This document shows positions 1-8,548 of a stretch of DNA of 64,000 bases, one piece after another. The notes below the pieces were generated by a model that was not told the origin of the DNA, did not search any database, and was given only the letters and a program-made list of their open reading frames with translations. How positions within the stretch are numbered: the first letter of the stretch is position 1; each line of letters begins with the position of its first letter. Origin of the DNA: Bordetella sp. H567 (GTDB taxonomy: Bacteria; Pseudomonadota; Gammaproteobacteria; Burkholderiales; Burkholderiaceae_B); assembly GCF_001704295.1 (NCBI RefSeq), contig NZ_CP012334.1, positions 3,298,084 to 3,362,083 of the forward strand, given 5' to 3'. The position numbers and the translations under genes are program-made.

Positions 1-1184
1 AACACGCGGACGCCATCGTGCGCGAAGCGCAGGCGCAGACCCGGCCCAGCGCCACCCTGAACGCATCGCCCACCTACGGCCATGTATCCGGCATCCAGGA
101 GCTCGCACCGAATTACCGTCCACCGAACTCGTGGTCCTACAGCGGAAGCGCGGGGATTTCCTACCAGGTTGACCTGGTCGGCCAGATCCGCCGCACCATC
201 GAGGCCGCCGGCGCCGACCGCGACGCGGCGCAAGCCGCCTACGATGCGACGCGCGCCGCCGTCGCGGCGCAGACCACGCGCGCCTACACAACGGCCTGCG
301 CGGCCGGGATGCAGCTGGCCTCGGCGCAGCATTCGGTCGACGTGCAGAATGAATCGCTGCAAGCCACGGAGCGGCTGCAGCGCCTGGGCCGCGGCACGGC
401 GCTGGATGTCACCCGTGCCCGCAGCCAGCTGGAACAACTGCGCGCCAACCTGCCGCCGCTGCAGGCGCAGCGGCGCACGGCCCTGTTCCAGCTTGCCACG
501 CTGACCGGCGACACACCCGCGCAGTTCCCGCCCGAACTGGCCCATTGTTCCACCGTGCCGGCGTTGCGCCAGCCCATCCCGGTCGGCGACGGCGCCGCCC
601 TGCTGCGCCGCCGAGCCGATATCCGCCAGGCCGAACGCAGCCTGGCGGCGAACAACGCCCTCATCGGCGTGGCCACCGCGGACCTCTATCCGAAGATCAC
701 GCTGGGCCTGTCGGCGGCCTCGGCCGGCCCCGCCCAATACTTTGGTAATGCCAGCACCTTCAGCTGGAGCGTGGGGCCGCTGATCTCCTGGACGATACCC
801 AACACGGGTGCCGTGCAGGCACGCATCGCCGAAGCAGAAGCGAATACGCGCGCCGCCTACGCGCGCTTCGATGCCACCGTGCTGAACGCGCTGCGCGAAA
901 CCGAAAGCGCGCTGGAGGTCTATGCGCGCGAACTGGACCGCGACGCTTCCCTGCGCGCCGCGCGCGACGAGAGCGCGCAGGCCGCGAAGCAGGCAAGCAT
1001 GCTTTACCAGTATGGAAAGACGGATTACCTGACCGTGCTGGACGCGGAACGCACATTGGCCAGCAACGAAAGCGCCCTGGCCGCGTCGCAGGCGGAGCTG
1101 GCCAACGACCAGATCACCCTGTTCCTGGCGCTGGGCGGCGGGTGGCAGACGCAGGGCGATGAGCAAAAGGCCTCGACGCCCTGA
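1..1184 (+). CDS. NodT-family outer-membrane efflux factor (5' end outside window)
   Basis: This is the C-terminal part of an outer-membrane channel protein of the OprM/NodT type, which forms the trimeric exit duct of RND or MFS tripartite pumps. The frame is open from the first bases of the window, so the lipobox and first beta strands are missing; about 390 residues remain of the usual 460-500. The family hallmark is visible around residues 190-230: RRRADIRQAE, then AANNALIGVA and YPKITL. Long alanine/arginine-rich helices on either side fit the periplasmic coiled-coil barrel. The inner-membrane pump and adaptor would normally lie upstream, outside the window. The next gene is convergent, so this is the last gene of its operon. 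Confidence 0.87.
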   Translation, partial: HADAIVREAQAQTRPSATLNASPTYGHVSGIQELAPNYRPPNSWSYSGSAGISYQVDLVGQIRRTIEAAGADRDAAQAAYDATRAAVAAQTTRAYTTACAAGMQLASAQHSVDVQNESLQATERLQRLGRGTALDVTRARSQLEQLRANLPPLQAQRRTALFQLATLTGDTPAQFPPELAHCSTVPALRQPIPVGDGAALLRRRADIRQAERSLAANNALIGVATADLYPKITLGLSAASAGPAQYFGNASTFSWSVGPLISWTIPNTGAVQARIAEAEANTRAAYARFDATVLNALRETESALEVYARELDRDASLRAARDESAQAAKQASMLYQYGKTDYLTVLDAERTLASNESALAASQAELANDQITLFLALGGGWQTQGDEQKASTP

Positions 1185-1288
1185 GCCGCATGCGCGACAG
1201 CTGGCGGCCGCGCACCGTGCCCCTGTCGCGGCGGTCGCGGCATCGCGCGTGCGGCAGAAAACCTGCCGCTCGCGCGACGGCGCCTGCT

Positions 1289-1990
1289 TCAGTGCAGCAC
1301 GGTTCCCGGCGGCGGCGCCTGGTTCAGGCCCAGTGCGGCTTCCCAGCTGCGCAGCGGCACGCAGGTCTGCAGACGCACCATGGCGCGTTCGATCAAGGCG
1401 GGGTGCAGCTCATGGCCCACCCGCGTGGCGATGTCGATGGTGGAATCGCCGTGCAGCGCATCCAGCCGCGCTTGCGCCTGGCGCGCATGCTCGGCCGGGA
1501 TGACGCTGTCATCGGCGCCATGCAGCAGATGGATGGTGGTGTATTGCGGCGGGCTGTGGGGCATCGAGGCATAGCGGCCTGAAAACGCCAGCACCCGCCC
1601 CGCCAGGCCGTCATGCGCGGCGGTGGCTTCCAACGCCATGATGGCGCCCTGTGAAAACCCGGCCAGCGCGGTGTCGCTTTGCAGCAAATGAAAGCGCAGC
1701 TGCGTGGACCGCACGTAGTCGACCAAGGCGGGCAAGGCGCGCGCTACCCGGGCGGGACGGTTGTCCTCATCGATGCCGCGCAGGGAAAACCATTGCCGCC
1801 CGTCTGCCGCGCCATCGAAGGCCTCGAAGCCCGCCGGCACGACGATGGCCGATTGCGGGAAGGTGCGTCGCACCGACGCCGCCAGCTCGCGCATATCCGC
1901 CGGCGTGCCGCCGGCGCCGTGCAGCAGGATGAATAACTGCCGCACCTCGCCTTCCACGGGAACGTATTCGATATCGCTGGAAAAACTCAT
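1289..1990 (-). CDS. ypfH: YpfH-like alpha/beta-hydrolase (carboxylesterase/phospholipase family)
   Basis: The 233-residue product is a small cytoplasmic esterase of the phospholipase/carboxylesterase family, matching E. coli YpfH in length and layout. The oxyanion region LLHGAGGT is near residue 23. The nucleophile elbow GFSQG is near residue 115, the acid lies in HGADDS and the catalytic histidine in GHELH, so the Ser-Asp-His triad is complete. A GGAG Shine-Dalgarno sits about 7 bases before the ATG. It acts on short acyl esters in the family; the physiological substrate here is unknown. It is convergent with the efflux gene and codirectional with the dehydrogenase upstream, about 60 bases away. 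Confidence 0.85.
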   Translation of the reverse strand: MSFSSDIEYVPVEGEVRQLFILLHGAGGTPADMRELAASVRRTFPQSAIVVPAGFEAFDGAADGRQWFSLRGIDEDNRPARVARALPALVDYVRSTQLRFHLLQSDTALAGFSQGAIMALEATAAHDGLAGRVLAFSGRYASMPHSPPQYTTIHLLHGADDSVIPAEHARQAQARLDALHGDSTIDIATRVGHELHPALIERAMVRLQTCVPLRSWEAALGLNQAPPPGTVLH

Positions 1991-2051
1991 AGGCTGCTCC
2001 GGCCATGGCGGCCGGGCCGCCCATGAGCCTCATTCTAGGCTTGTTCGCCGA

Positions 2052-3065
2052 TCACGCGCCAAAGCCCTCCAGTACGATCTTGCCGCGGGCCTTGCCGCTT
2101 TCCTGCAATGCATGGGCACGGCGCAGGTTGGCCGCGTCGATGCGTCCGTAGTGCTCGCCCAGTGTCGACCGCAGCATGCCCTGGTCAACCAGGCGCGCCA
2201 CGCGCTCCAGGTATTCATGCTGGCGGATCATGTCGGGAGTCTGGTACAGCGAACGCGTGAACATCAGCTCCCAGTGCAGCGACAGGGCCTTGCGCTTCAA
2301 GGGCACCGCGTCCAGGGTGGCCGGGTCGTCGATGACCGCCAGCCTGCCCTGCGGAGCCAGGGCTTCCACCAGCTGGGGATAGTGCAGATCCGTATGGGTC
2401 AGGCTGGCCACATGGGTGACCGACGGGATGCCCACGCGCTTGAGCTCTTCCATCAAGCCGCGATTATGGTCGATCACGTGATGCGCCCCCAACTGCCGCA
2501 CCCAGTCCTGGGTCTCGGGGCGCGACGCCGTGGCGATCACCGTGAGCCGCGTCAGGCGGGAGGCGAGCTGCGTCAGGATGGAACCCACGCCGCCGGCGCC
2601 GCCGATGATCAGCAAGCTCTGGCCTTCCCCGCCGCCTTCGGGCACGCCCAGGCGGTCGAACAGCAATTCCCACGCGGTGAGCGAGGTCAGCGGCAAGGCC
2701 GCGGCGTTGGCGAAGTCCAGCGTGGCGGGCTTGTGGCCGGCGATGCGCTCGTCGACCAGGGCGTACTCCGCGTTGCATCCGGGGCGCACCAGGGAACCGG
2801 CGTAGTAGACCTCGTCGCCCGGCTTGAACAGCGATACATCGTCCCCCACCGCGGTGACCACGCCCGCCGCGTCCCAGCCCAGGATGCGCGGCCCTTCGGG
2901 CGCGACGCCGCGCCGCACCTTGGTGTCGACCGGGTTGACCGCGATGGCGTGGATGCGCACCAGCAGGTCGCGCGGCCCCGGCGAGGGCACGGCAACGTCG
3001 GCGTCGTACAAGGCGCGGGGATCTTCCGGCTCCAGGCCGGCCTGGTCGTAGACGATGGCTTTCAT
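2052..3065 (-). CDS. Zinc-type alcohol dehydrogenase-like / quinone oxidoreductase (MDR family)
   Basis: A 337-residue medium-chain dehydrogenase/reductase. The N-terminal GroES-like fold carries HAIAVNPVDTKVR and the nucleotide-binding domain has IIGGAGGVGSILTQLA, the NADPH-binding glycine motif of quinone oxidoreductases. It belongs to the zinc-binding ADH-like subgroup that in practice lacks the structural zinc cysteines, so it probably reduces quinones or enones. The start is set at the ATG at 3065, preceded by AGAGGT, giving the canonical MKAIVYD opening; an upstream ATG at 3128 would add a 21-residue tail without family features. The gene stands alone, between the esterase and the IclR regulator. 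Confidence 0.85.
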   Translation of the reverse strand: MKAIVYDQAGLEPEDPRALYDADVAVPSPGPRDLLVRIHAIAVNPVDTKVRRGVAPEGPRILGWDAAGVVTAVGDDVSLFKPGDEVYYAGSLVRPGCNAEYALVDERIAGHKPATLDFANAAALPLTSLTAWELLFDRLGVPEGGGEGQSLLIIGGAGGVGSILTQLASRLTRLTVIATASRPETQDWVRQLGAHHVIDHNRGLMEELKRVGIPSVTHVASLTHTDLHYPQLVEALAPQGRLAVIDDPATLDAVPLKRKALSLHWELMFTRSLYQTPDMIRQHEYLERVARLVDQGMLRSTLGEHYGRIDAANLRRAHALQESGKARGKIVLEGFGA

Positions 3066-3179
3066 GATTACCTCTGCTTCAGGATCGAGGTGCGGATTAT
3101 GTCCTGGCCGGCGCATGTGAAAAAGCACCGCCGGGCGACAACAGCTGCTCCGGATTCAGCATAATCCTTGCGCCCGCCG

Positions 3180-4085
3180 TCACCGCGGTGGCGCCGCGCG
3201 ATAGCCCAACTGGGCCGACAAGGCGCCCGCGGCCTCGCGCAAGGCGGCGATCATCGGCGCCGCGTCGGCACGCTCCCAGCGAAAGGTAGGCACCAGAAAG
3301 CCCAGGCTACCGACCACCTGCCCTTCCGCATCGAAGAAGGGGGCGCCCACGCCCACCGTGTTGGGCGTGCGGTGCGAATACGTGACCGCGTGGCCGTCCT
3401 CGCGTATGCGTGCCAGCACGGCGGTGATCTCGGCGGAGTCCGGCGTCCACCCCTGCACCGGCGACGGCCCGCTCGACGCAATGGCAGCGTCGATTTCGGC
3501 CGGACTCAGGTACGCCAGTATCACCCGCGCCGTGGCGCCCCAGACCAGCGGTTCCAGCACGTTCAGGCCGATGTTGTAGCGCATGGGATCGTCGGGCGAT
3601 CCGCTGGCCGCGTGGAACATCTTCAGCTGGCGCCGCTCCAGCAGCGTCAGCAGCGAGGTCTCGTGAAACCGTTCGGACAGGGCCGCCAGGTAAGGCTCGG
3701 CCAGCCGGCGGTATGGCATGTGGCCGCCCAGCTTGGCCGCCATCCGGTAGATCTCCAGGCCCGGACCGAAGGCGCCGCCGGGCTCATGGCCCGCGTAGTC
3801 GTTGTCGCGCAGCGTGGCCAGCAGGCGATGCACGGTGCTGCGCGGCAGGTTCAGGCGCTGCGCCAGCGCCTGGGCGGATTCACCCGGATGGTCGACCAGG
3901 CATTGCAGCAGCAGCAGGATGCGCTTGATCGTGCTGGTTTCCTTGCCTTCTCCGCCGGCCGGCTCGCCCGACGACCCCGCCGCCTGCTCATCCATGCGCT
4001 GTGCCCGCGCGTCCTCGCGCGGGGCGGTGCCCTGGCGGCGCCGCACCGTCGCGGCCACGGGGGCCTCGGTCCTGGTCTGTTTCAT
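3180..4085 (-). CDS. IclR-family transcriptional regulator
   Basis: A 301-residue regulator with the two-domain IclR layout. After a basic, low-complexity N-terminal tail of about 50 residues comes the winged helix-turn-helix (TIKRILLLLQCL ... LNLPRSTVHRLLATL). The GAF-like effector domain follows, with RYNIGLNVLEP and the C-terminal VGVGAPFFDAEGQ region typical of the family. The start at 4085 has GGAG five bases upstream. The gene is divergent from the SDR-PrpD-Bug operon, and a perfect 7-bp inverted repeat lies between them. It most likely controls that operon in response to its substrate or product; the effector is unknown. Confidence 0.9.
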   Translation of the reverse strand: MKQTRTEAPVAATVRRRQGTAPREDARAQRMDEQAAGSSGEPAGGEGKETSTIKRILLLLQCLVDHPGESAQALAQRLNLPRSTVHRLLATLRDNDYAGHEPGGAFGPGLEIYRMAAKLGGHMPYRRLAEPYLAALSERFHETSLLTLLERRQLKMFHAASGSPDDPMRYNIGLNVLEPLVWGATARVILAYLSPAEIDAAIASSGPSPVQGWTPDSAEITAVLARIREDGHAVTYSHRTPNTVGVGAPFFDAEGQVVGSLGFLVPTFRWERADAAPMIAALREAAGALSAQLGYRAAPPR

Positions 4086-4152
4086 CACGCTCCACGTGTT
4101 GGCTGTGTTGATCCGGCGGGATTGTAAAAGCCCCGCCCGTGCAAACCCGGCG

Positions 4153-4181
4153 TTGACAAGACGGCATGGCCCGCCCAGAAT
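4153..4181 (+). promoter_or_regulatory. Putative sigma70 promoter of the SDR-PrpD-Bug operon
   Basis: A consensus TTGACA at 4153-4158 is followed, after 17 bases, by CAGAAT at 4176-4181 (4/6 match to TATAAT). Transcription would start near 4188, about 120 bases upstream of the first ATG and just before the inverted repeat at 4200-4218. The position is read from sequence only. Confidence 0.45.
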
Positions 4182-4199
4182 TATCATTCATTGGACATC

Positions 4200-4218
4200 T
4201 GTCTCAGTCATTGAGACA
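4200..4218. promoter_or_regulatory. Inverted repeat, candidate IclR operator
   Basis: A perfect inverted repeat, TGTCTCA, five-base spacer GTCAT, then TGAGACA, lies in the intergenic region between the IclR gene and the divergent operon. It sits just downstream of the putative promoter at 4153-4181, where a bound repressor would block transcription. Size and spacing fit a winged-helix dimer. Assignment to this IclR protein is by position. Confidence 0.55.
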
Positions 4219-4306
4219 ACCACAGAATACCAGGGGGCGGCCGTACTCGCCACACCCCTCTACTCGCCGGCCTGCCGGCCGGCCCACTTCCAGGCAGAGA
4301 GACACG

Positions 4307-5077
4307 ATGGAACTGAATTTCGAAGGACGCACCGCGCTCGTCACCGGCGCCAGCCAAGGCATAGGCCGCACGACGGCCCGCTTGCTGGCGCTTTCCGGCG
4401 CCAACGTGGTCGCGGTGGCGCGCCGCGTCGAACTGGTGGAAAAAAGCGCGGCGGAAATCGCCGAACAGGTCGCCAGGCAAGGCAAGGGCGGCAAGATCAT
4501 TCCGCTGCAAGCGGACTTCTACGACGAAGACGCGCCGGAACGCGTTGCCGCCGAAGCGCAGCGCCTGCTGGGCCGGGTGGACATCCTGATGAACGCGGCC
4601 GGCGCCAGCCGGCCCGTTCCCTTCGACGCCACCCGGGACCAGTGGCATGAAGGCATGCTGCTGAATTTCTTCCGCATCCGCGAACTGACGCACGCCATCG
4701 TGCCGGGCATGCGCGAGCACGGCTGGGGCCGCATCGTGACCTTCACGGGCACCTCCGAACCGCGCATGCTGAACGCCGCCTTCACCGCCAAGGCCGCTGT
4801 GCATGTCTGGTCCAAGGGACTGTCGCGCGAGGTCGCCCCCTACGGCATCACAATCAACTGCCTGCAGCCCGGCCGCATCCGCAGCGAACAGATCTCCAAG
4901 CGCTATCCCACGCCGGAAAGCGAGCGCGAATATGCCCAGGCCGAAATTCCCGTGGGTCGCTTCGGCGAGCCGGAGGAAATCGCCGCCGTCGCGCTGTTCC
5001 TGGCGTCGCCGCTGGCCAGCTATGTCACCGGCACCGTCATCCCGGTGGACGGCGGCTCCAGCCGCTTCGCGTTCTGA
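4307..5077 (+). CDS. SDR-family oxidoreductase lacking the canonical catalytic tyrosine
   Basis: A 256-residue short-chain dehydrogenase/reductase. The cofactor motif TGASQGIG (residues 13-20) and the NAAGAS segment are intact. The active-site stretch reads GTSEPRMLNAAFTAKAAV: the lysine of YxxxK is present but the tyrosine position is alanine, and the serine-to-lysine spacing is short. A divergent SDR group annotated as 3-oxoacyl-ACP reductases also departs from YxxxK, so it need not be dead. The C-terminus (YVTGTVIPVDGGSSR) is normal. It is the first gene of a four-gene operon with MmgE/PrpD, Bug receptor and a small barrel protein. The start at ATG 4307 gives the usual short N-terminus. 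Confidence 0.85.
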   Translation: MELNFEGRTALVTGASQGIGRTTARLLALSGANVVAVARRVELVEKSAAEIAEQVARQGKGGKIIPLQADFYDEDAPERVAAEAQRLLGRVDILMNAAGASRPVPFDATRDQWHEGMLLNFFRIRELTHAIVPGMREHGWGRIVTFTGTSEPRMLNAAFTAKAAVHVWSKGLSREVAPYGITINCLQPGRIRSEQISKRYPTPESEREYAQAEIPVGRFGEPEEIAAVALFLASPLASYVTGTVIPVDGGSSRFAF

Positions 5078-5081
5078 CGCC

Positions 5082-6560
5082 ATGGCCACGCCTTCCCATC
5101 CGACCGGGGCCGCCGTGCCCACCGCGCCCGCGGCGGCCGCCGCGGGCACCGTGACAAGCGCAGCGGGGACCGCGCCGACCGTATTGCAAGGCCTCGCGGC
5201 CTTCGTCCATGACGTGCGGTATGAGGCCCTGCCGCCCGAGGTCATCCACTATGCCAAGCGCCTGATCCTGGACACGCTGGGTTGCGCCTTCGGCGCCCTG
5301 GGCAGCGACGTCGCGGCGGCGCTGCACCGCGTCGCCGATGACCTCGGCGGCGCGCCGCAGGCCACGCTCATCGGCAGCGGGCGCAAGACCTCGGTCGCGC
5401 TGGCGACGCTGGTCAATGGCGGCTTGCTGCGCTACCTGGACAGCAACGACTATTACTTCGGCCGCGACCCCGCGCATCCCAGCGGCAACCTGGCGCCGGC
5501 CCTGGCCATGGCGGAGCGTGAAGGCCGCGACGGCAAGGCCCTGATCGCGGCGCTGGCGGCCGCGTATGAAGTCCACCTGCGGCTGGCCGACCATGCCGGC
5601 GATCCCTCGTTGTGGCGGCGCGGCTGGCATCACGGCACCAATGCGCAATTTTCCAGCGCGGCGGTCGCCGCGCGGCTGGCCGGCCTGGATGCGGCGCGTA
5701 CCGCGCACGCCATGGCCATCGCGGGCAGCCACCAGAACACGCTGGCGCAGTTGCAGAGCGGCGCCATCTCCATGATCAAGGCCACGGCGGAAGCCTGGGT
5801 CGCCAAGGCCGGCGTCGAAGCCGCGCTGCTGGCCGGCCACGGCATGACCGGGCCATTGACGCTGCTGGAAGGACCGAACGGCTGGGTGGAAACGGTCGCC
5901 GGCCAGAGCGCCGATGCGTTCGACGCGGCGGCCTTGACCGCCCCGTTCGACGGCCGGTATCGCCTGCTGGAAACCAGCATCAAGCCTTATCCGGTCGTGG
6001 CCACCGCGTCTGCCCCGGTGCGCGCGGCCATCGATCTGCATCAGCGGGGATTGCCCGCGGCCGAGGCCATCGAGCGCATCGTGGTGCGCCTGCCCGGTTT
6101 CGCCCTGCGCACGCCATCCGCCCATCCCGACCGCCGCTATCCGGCCGGCATCGAAAGCGCCCAGCACAGCTTCTATTTCTGCGCGGCGGTCGCGCTGCGC
6201 GACGGCGCCTGCGGCGATGCGCAGTTCCAAGCCGACGTGCTGAAGGATCCAGCCCTGCGCCAGTTGCTGGAGAAGGTGGTCCTGCAAGCGGATCCGGAAC
6301 TGGACACCCGCTGGCCGCAGGCCGCCGGCGGCGGCATCGAACTGCATCTACGCGACGGCACGACCCTGCAACGCATGTGCCCCTATCCGCCCGGCCATCC
6401 GCGACTGGCCCTGAGCGACGAAGAACTTGCCGGCAAGTTCCTGGCCTATGCCGAGCCGGTGCTGGGACATCAGCGCGCCCGCGCGCTGCGCGATGCGGTG
6501 CTGCGGCTGGACGAATACCAGGATCTGCGGGAATTCACGCCCTTGCTGGCGCCGGATTGA
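5082..6560 (+). CDS. MmgE/PrpD-family protein (2-methylcitrate dehydratase-like)
   Basis: A 492-residue member of the MmgE/PrpD family, which includes 2-methylcitrate dehydratase, cis-aconitate decarboxylase and iminodisuccinate epimerase. The family signatures LILDTLGCAFGALGS near residue 60, HPSGNLAPALA, GWHHGTN and the C-terminal YPPGHP segment are all visible. An alanine-rich, low-complexity stretch of about 30 residues precedes the conserved domain, so a later start is possible. The ATG lies four bases after the SDR stop with no clear Shine-Dalgarno, suggesting translational coupling. With the SDR and the Bug receptor it probably handles a small di- or tricarboxylate-like compound; the exact reaction cannot be read from sequence. 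Confidence 0.88.
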   Translation: MATPSHPTGAAVPTAPAAAAAGTVTSAAGTAPTVLQGLAAFVHDVRYEALPPEVIHYAKRLILDTLGCAFGALGSDVAAALHRVADDLGGAPQATLIGSGRKTSVALATLVNGGLLRYLDSNDYYFGRDPAHPSGNLAPALAMAEREGRDGKALIAALAAAYEVHLRLADHAGDPSLWRRGWHHGTNAQFSSAAVAARLAGLDAARTAHAMAIAGSHQNTLAQLQSGAISMIKATAEAWVAKAGVEAALLAGHGMTGPLTLLEGPNGWVETVAGQSADAFDAAALTAPFDGRYRLLETSIKPYPVVATASAPVRAAIDLHQRGLPAAEAIERIVVRLPGFALRTPSAHPDRRYPAGIESAQHSFYFCAAVALRDGACGDAQFQADVLKDPALRQLLEKVVLQADPELDTRWPQAAGGGIELHLRDGTTLQRMCPYPPGHPRLALSDEELAGKFLAYAEPVLGHQRARALRDAVLRLDEYQDLREFTPLLAPD

Positions 6561-6747
6561 GCGTCGCATGTCGCGGGCAAGGCCTTGAAGCAGCAGCTGC
6601 CGAGCGCCACGCATCGATGCCTGGCTTGCCGACCGTGGCGTTCGAGCGTGGCTTGCCGATGGCGGCGCATTGAATCGCCGACCCGCGACCGGCGCGGTCA
6701 ACCGAAAACGACATGAACCCGGCGATATCGCCGACCAGGAGATCAGA

Positions 6748-7719
6748 ATGAGCGGACACTTCCTCAAGCGCGCCGCGTGGCTGGCGACGCTGCTCTTTCC
6801 GCTGGCCGCGGCCGCGCAGACCTATCCGGACAAACCCATCCACCTGATCGTCCCCTTTCCGCCAGGGGGCGTGGCCGACATCATCGCCCGCCCCATCGCG
6901 GAACAACTATCCACCACGCTGGGACAGCCCGTCATCGTGGAAAACCGCGGCGGCGCCACCGGCACCATCGGCGCATCCTACGTCGCCCATTCCGCGCCGG
7001 ACGGCTATACGCTGCTGCTCGGCACCACCAATGAAATCGCGATGAGCCCGACGTTGTACGGCACGCTGCCCTACGACCCCACGCAGGACTTCGCGCCAAT
7101 CTCCATCGTTGCCCAGTTTCCCAACGTGCTGGTCGTCGGCCCCAGCGTCAAGGCGGCCAGGCTGGCGGACCTGACCGCGCAGGCCAAGTCGAAACCCAAA
7201 AGCCTGACATTCGCCTCCTCCGGCCAGGGCAGCACCAATCACCTGACGGCCGAGCTCTATCAGAACGAGGCCGGCGTGCAGGTCACGCACATTCCCTACA
7301 AAGGCGGCGGCCCGGCACTGGTGGACCTGACCGGCGGGCACGTCGACGCGATGTTCGCCACGCTGCCGTCGGCGATCACCTTGATCAAGGCAGGCAAGCT
7401 GCACGCGCTGGCCGTCACGGGAGAGAAGCGCTCGTCCGCGCTGCCGGACGTGCCCACGGTGAAGGAATCGGGCCTGCCCGGCGTGGTCGTGACGACCTGG
7501 AACGGCATTATCGCGCCGGCCGGCACGCCGCCCGCCATCGTGGACAAACTGGCGCAAGCCTTGAAGCGGGCCGTCGAGGATCCTGGCATCCAGCAAAAGC
7601 TCGCGGCCGTCGGCGCCGAACCCATGTACACCCCGCCGCAGGCCTTCGCCGGCATCATCCGCGACGATTACGCGCGCTGGTCCGCCGTGATCAAGAAGGC
7701 GGGCATCAAGGTCGATTGA
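6748..7719 (+). CDS. Bug/TctC-family periplasmic substrate-binding protein
   Basis: A 323-residue tripartite-tricarboxylate-type receptor. The signal peptide (ATLLFPLAAAAQ) is followed by the family opening YPDKPIHLIVPFPPGG, then ENRGGATG, HIPYKGGGPALVDL and LPDVPTVKESG, all Bug landmarks. The start at 6748 has AGGAG upstream. No TctA or TctB membrane subunits occur nearby, so it is an orphan Bug of the kind greatly expanded in Bordetella. It probably delivers a carboxylate to a shared transporter or to a sensor. Its place in the operon with the PrpD-like enzyme suggests that it binds that pathway's substrate. Confidence 0.93.
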   Translation: MSGHFLKRAAWLATLLFPLAAAAQTYPDKPIHLIVPFPPGGVADIIARPIAEQLSTTLGQPVIVENRGGATGTIGASYVAHSAPDGYTLLLGTTNEIAMSPTLYGTLPYDPTQDFAPISIVAQFPNVLVVGPSVKAARLADLTAQAKSKPKSLTFASSGQGSTNHLTAELYQNEAGVQVTHIPYKGGGPALVDLTGGHVDAMFATLPSAITLIKAGKLHALAVTGEKRSSALPDVPTVKESGLPGVVVTTWNGIIAPAGTPPAIVDKLAQALKRAVEDPGIQQKLAAVGAEPMYTPPQAFAGIIRDDYARWSAVIKKAGIKVD

Positions 7720-7735
7720 ATCAAAAGGAATCGCA

Positions 7736-8419
7736 ATGGCAGCAATGATGGGAACCGGCGCGCTGGCGCTGTGGATAGACGTCGACCCGGCGCTGGATCG
7801 GGAAACCGATGCCTGGTACATCGAGGAACACATGCCCGAGCGCATCGACATCGGCGGCTACCGCCGTGCACGCCGCTACCAGGCAATGGAAGGCGCGCCG
7901 CGTTACCTGACGCTGTTCGAGGCGGACACGCCGGATGCGCTGGCCAGCCCGGGTTACCTGCGGCTGGTGGGCAAGATCAGCGAGCAGTCCAAGCGCATCC
8001 GCGCCGGCTTTTCCAATGTGGCGCGCAACACCTTTCGCGTCCGGGACACGCACGGCCGCGGCCTGGGCGCGGTGGCCGCCAGCCTGCGGCTGCGCCAGCA
8101 CGACGGCAAGAATACGGCCGCGGCGCACGCCTGGCTGGAGGAACGCCTGCGCGCCGCCATGACGCAGCATGCCATCGTCGGCGCCCACAGCCTGGAAGCC
8201 GCGCCGCACGTGCGCGAACGGATGGATGCCGTGCGCGTCACCGGTGTGGGCGACGCCAAGGTCGAGCACGTCGTGCTTATTGAAGCCACGCGCGCGGATG
8301 ATCTTCGCACCTTGCGGGCAGACCTGTTCACGACCGAGGCGCTCGCGCAAGGCGGCTGGACGGAAGACGCCTACGGCCTTTATGCCTTGCTTTACGAGGT
8401 ATCCGAGCCCGGCCGCTGA
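7736..8419 (+). CDS. Dimeric alpha/beta-barrel (EthD/DUF4286-like) protein
   Basis: A 227-residue protein apparently made of two ferredoxin-like halves. The first half has the WYIEEHMPERIDIGGYRRARRYQ pattern of EthD-like dimeric alpha/beta-barrel proteins (tryptophan-tyrosine, then EHMPE, then a GxxxARRY strand). The second half repeats a beta-alpha-beta layout with HVVLIEA. No enzymatic motif can be named with certainty. It has a good AAAAGGA ribosome site and lies 16 bases after the Bug gene, as the last gene of the IclR-linked operon. Such proteins often act as small dehydratases, isomerases or monooxygenase-like helpers in catabolic operons; that role here is inference. Confidence 0.7.
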   Translation: MAAMMGTGALALWIDVDPALDRETDAWYIEEHMPERIDIGGYRRARRYQAMEGAPRYLTLFEADTPDALASPGYLRLVGKISEQSKRIRAGFSNVARNTFRVRDTHGRGLGAVAASLRLRQHDGKNTAAAHAWLEERLRAAMTQHAIVGAHSLEAAPHVRERMDAVRVTGVGDAKVEHVVLIEATRADDLRTLRADLFTTEALAQGGWTEDAYGLYALLYEVSEPGR

Positions 8420-8548
8420 CATGGCGCCATATCGGAAGGATTGATCCGCCACATCGCGATAACCGTGTCATAACGGAATGGCGGGCCGGTACACGACAAC
8501 AACACGCCATGTCGGGCTCATACGCCACACGGCAATAAGGAGACAAGC

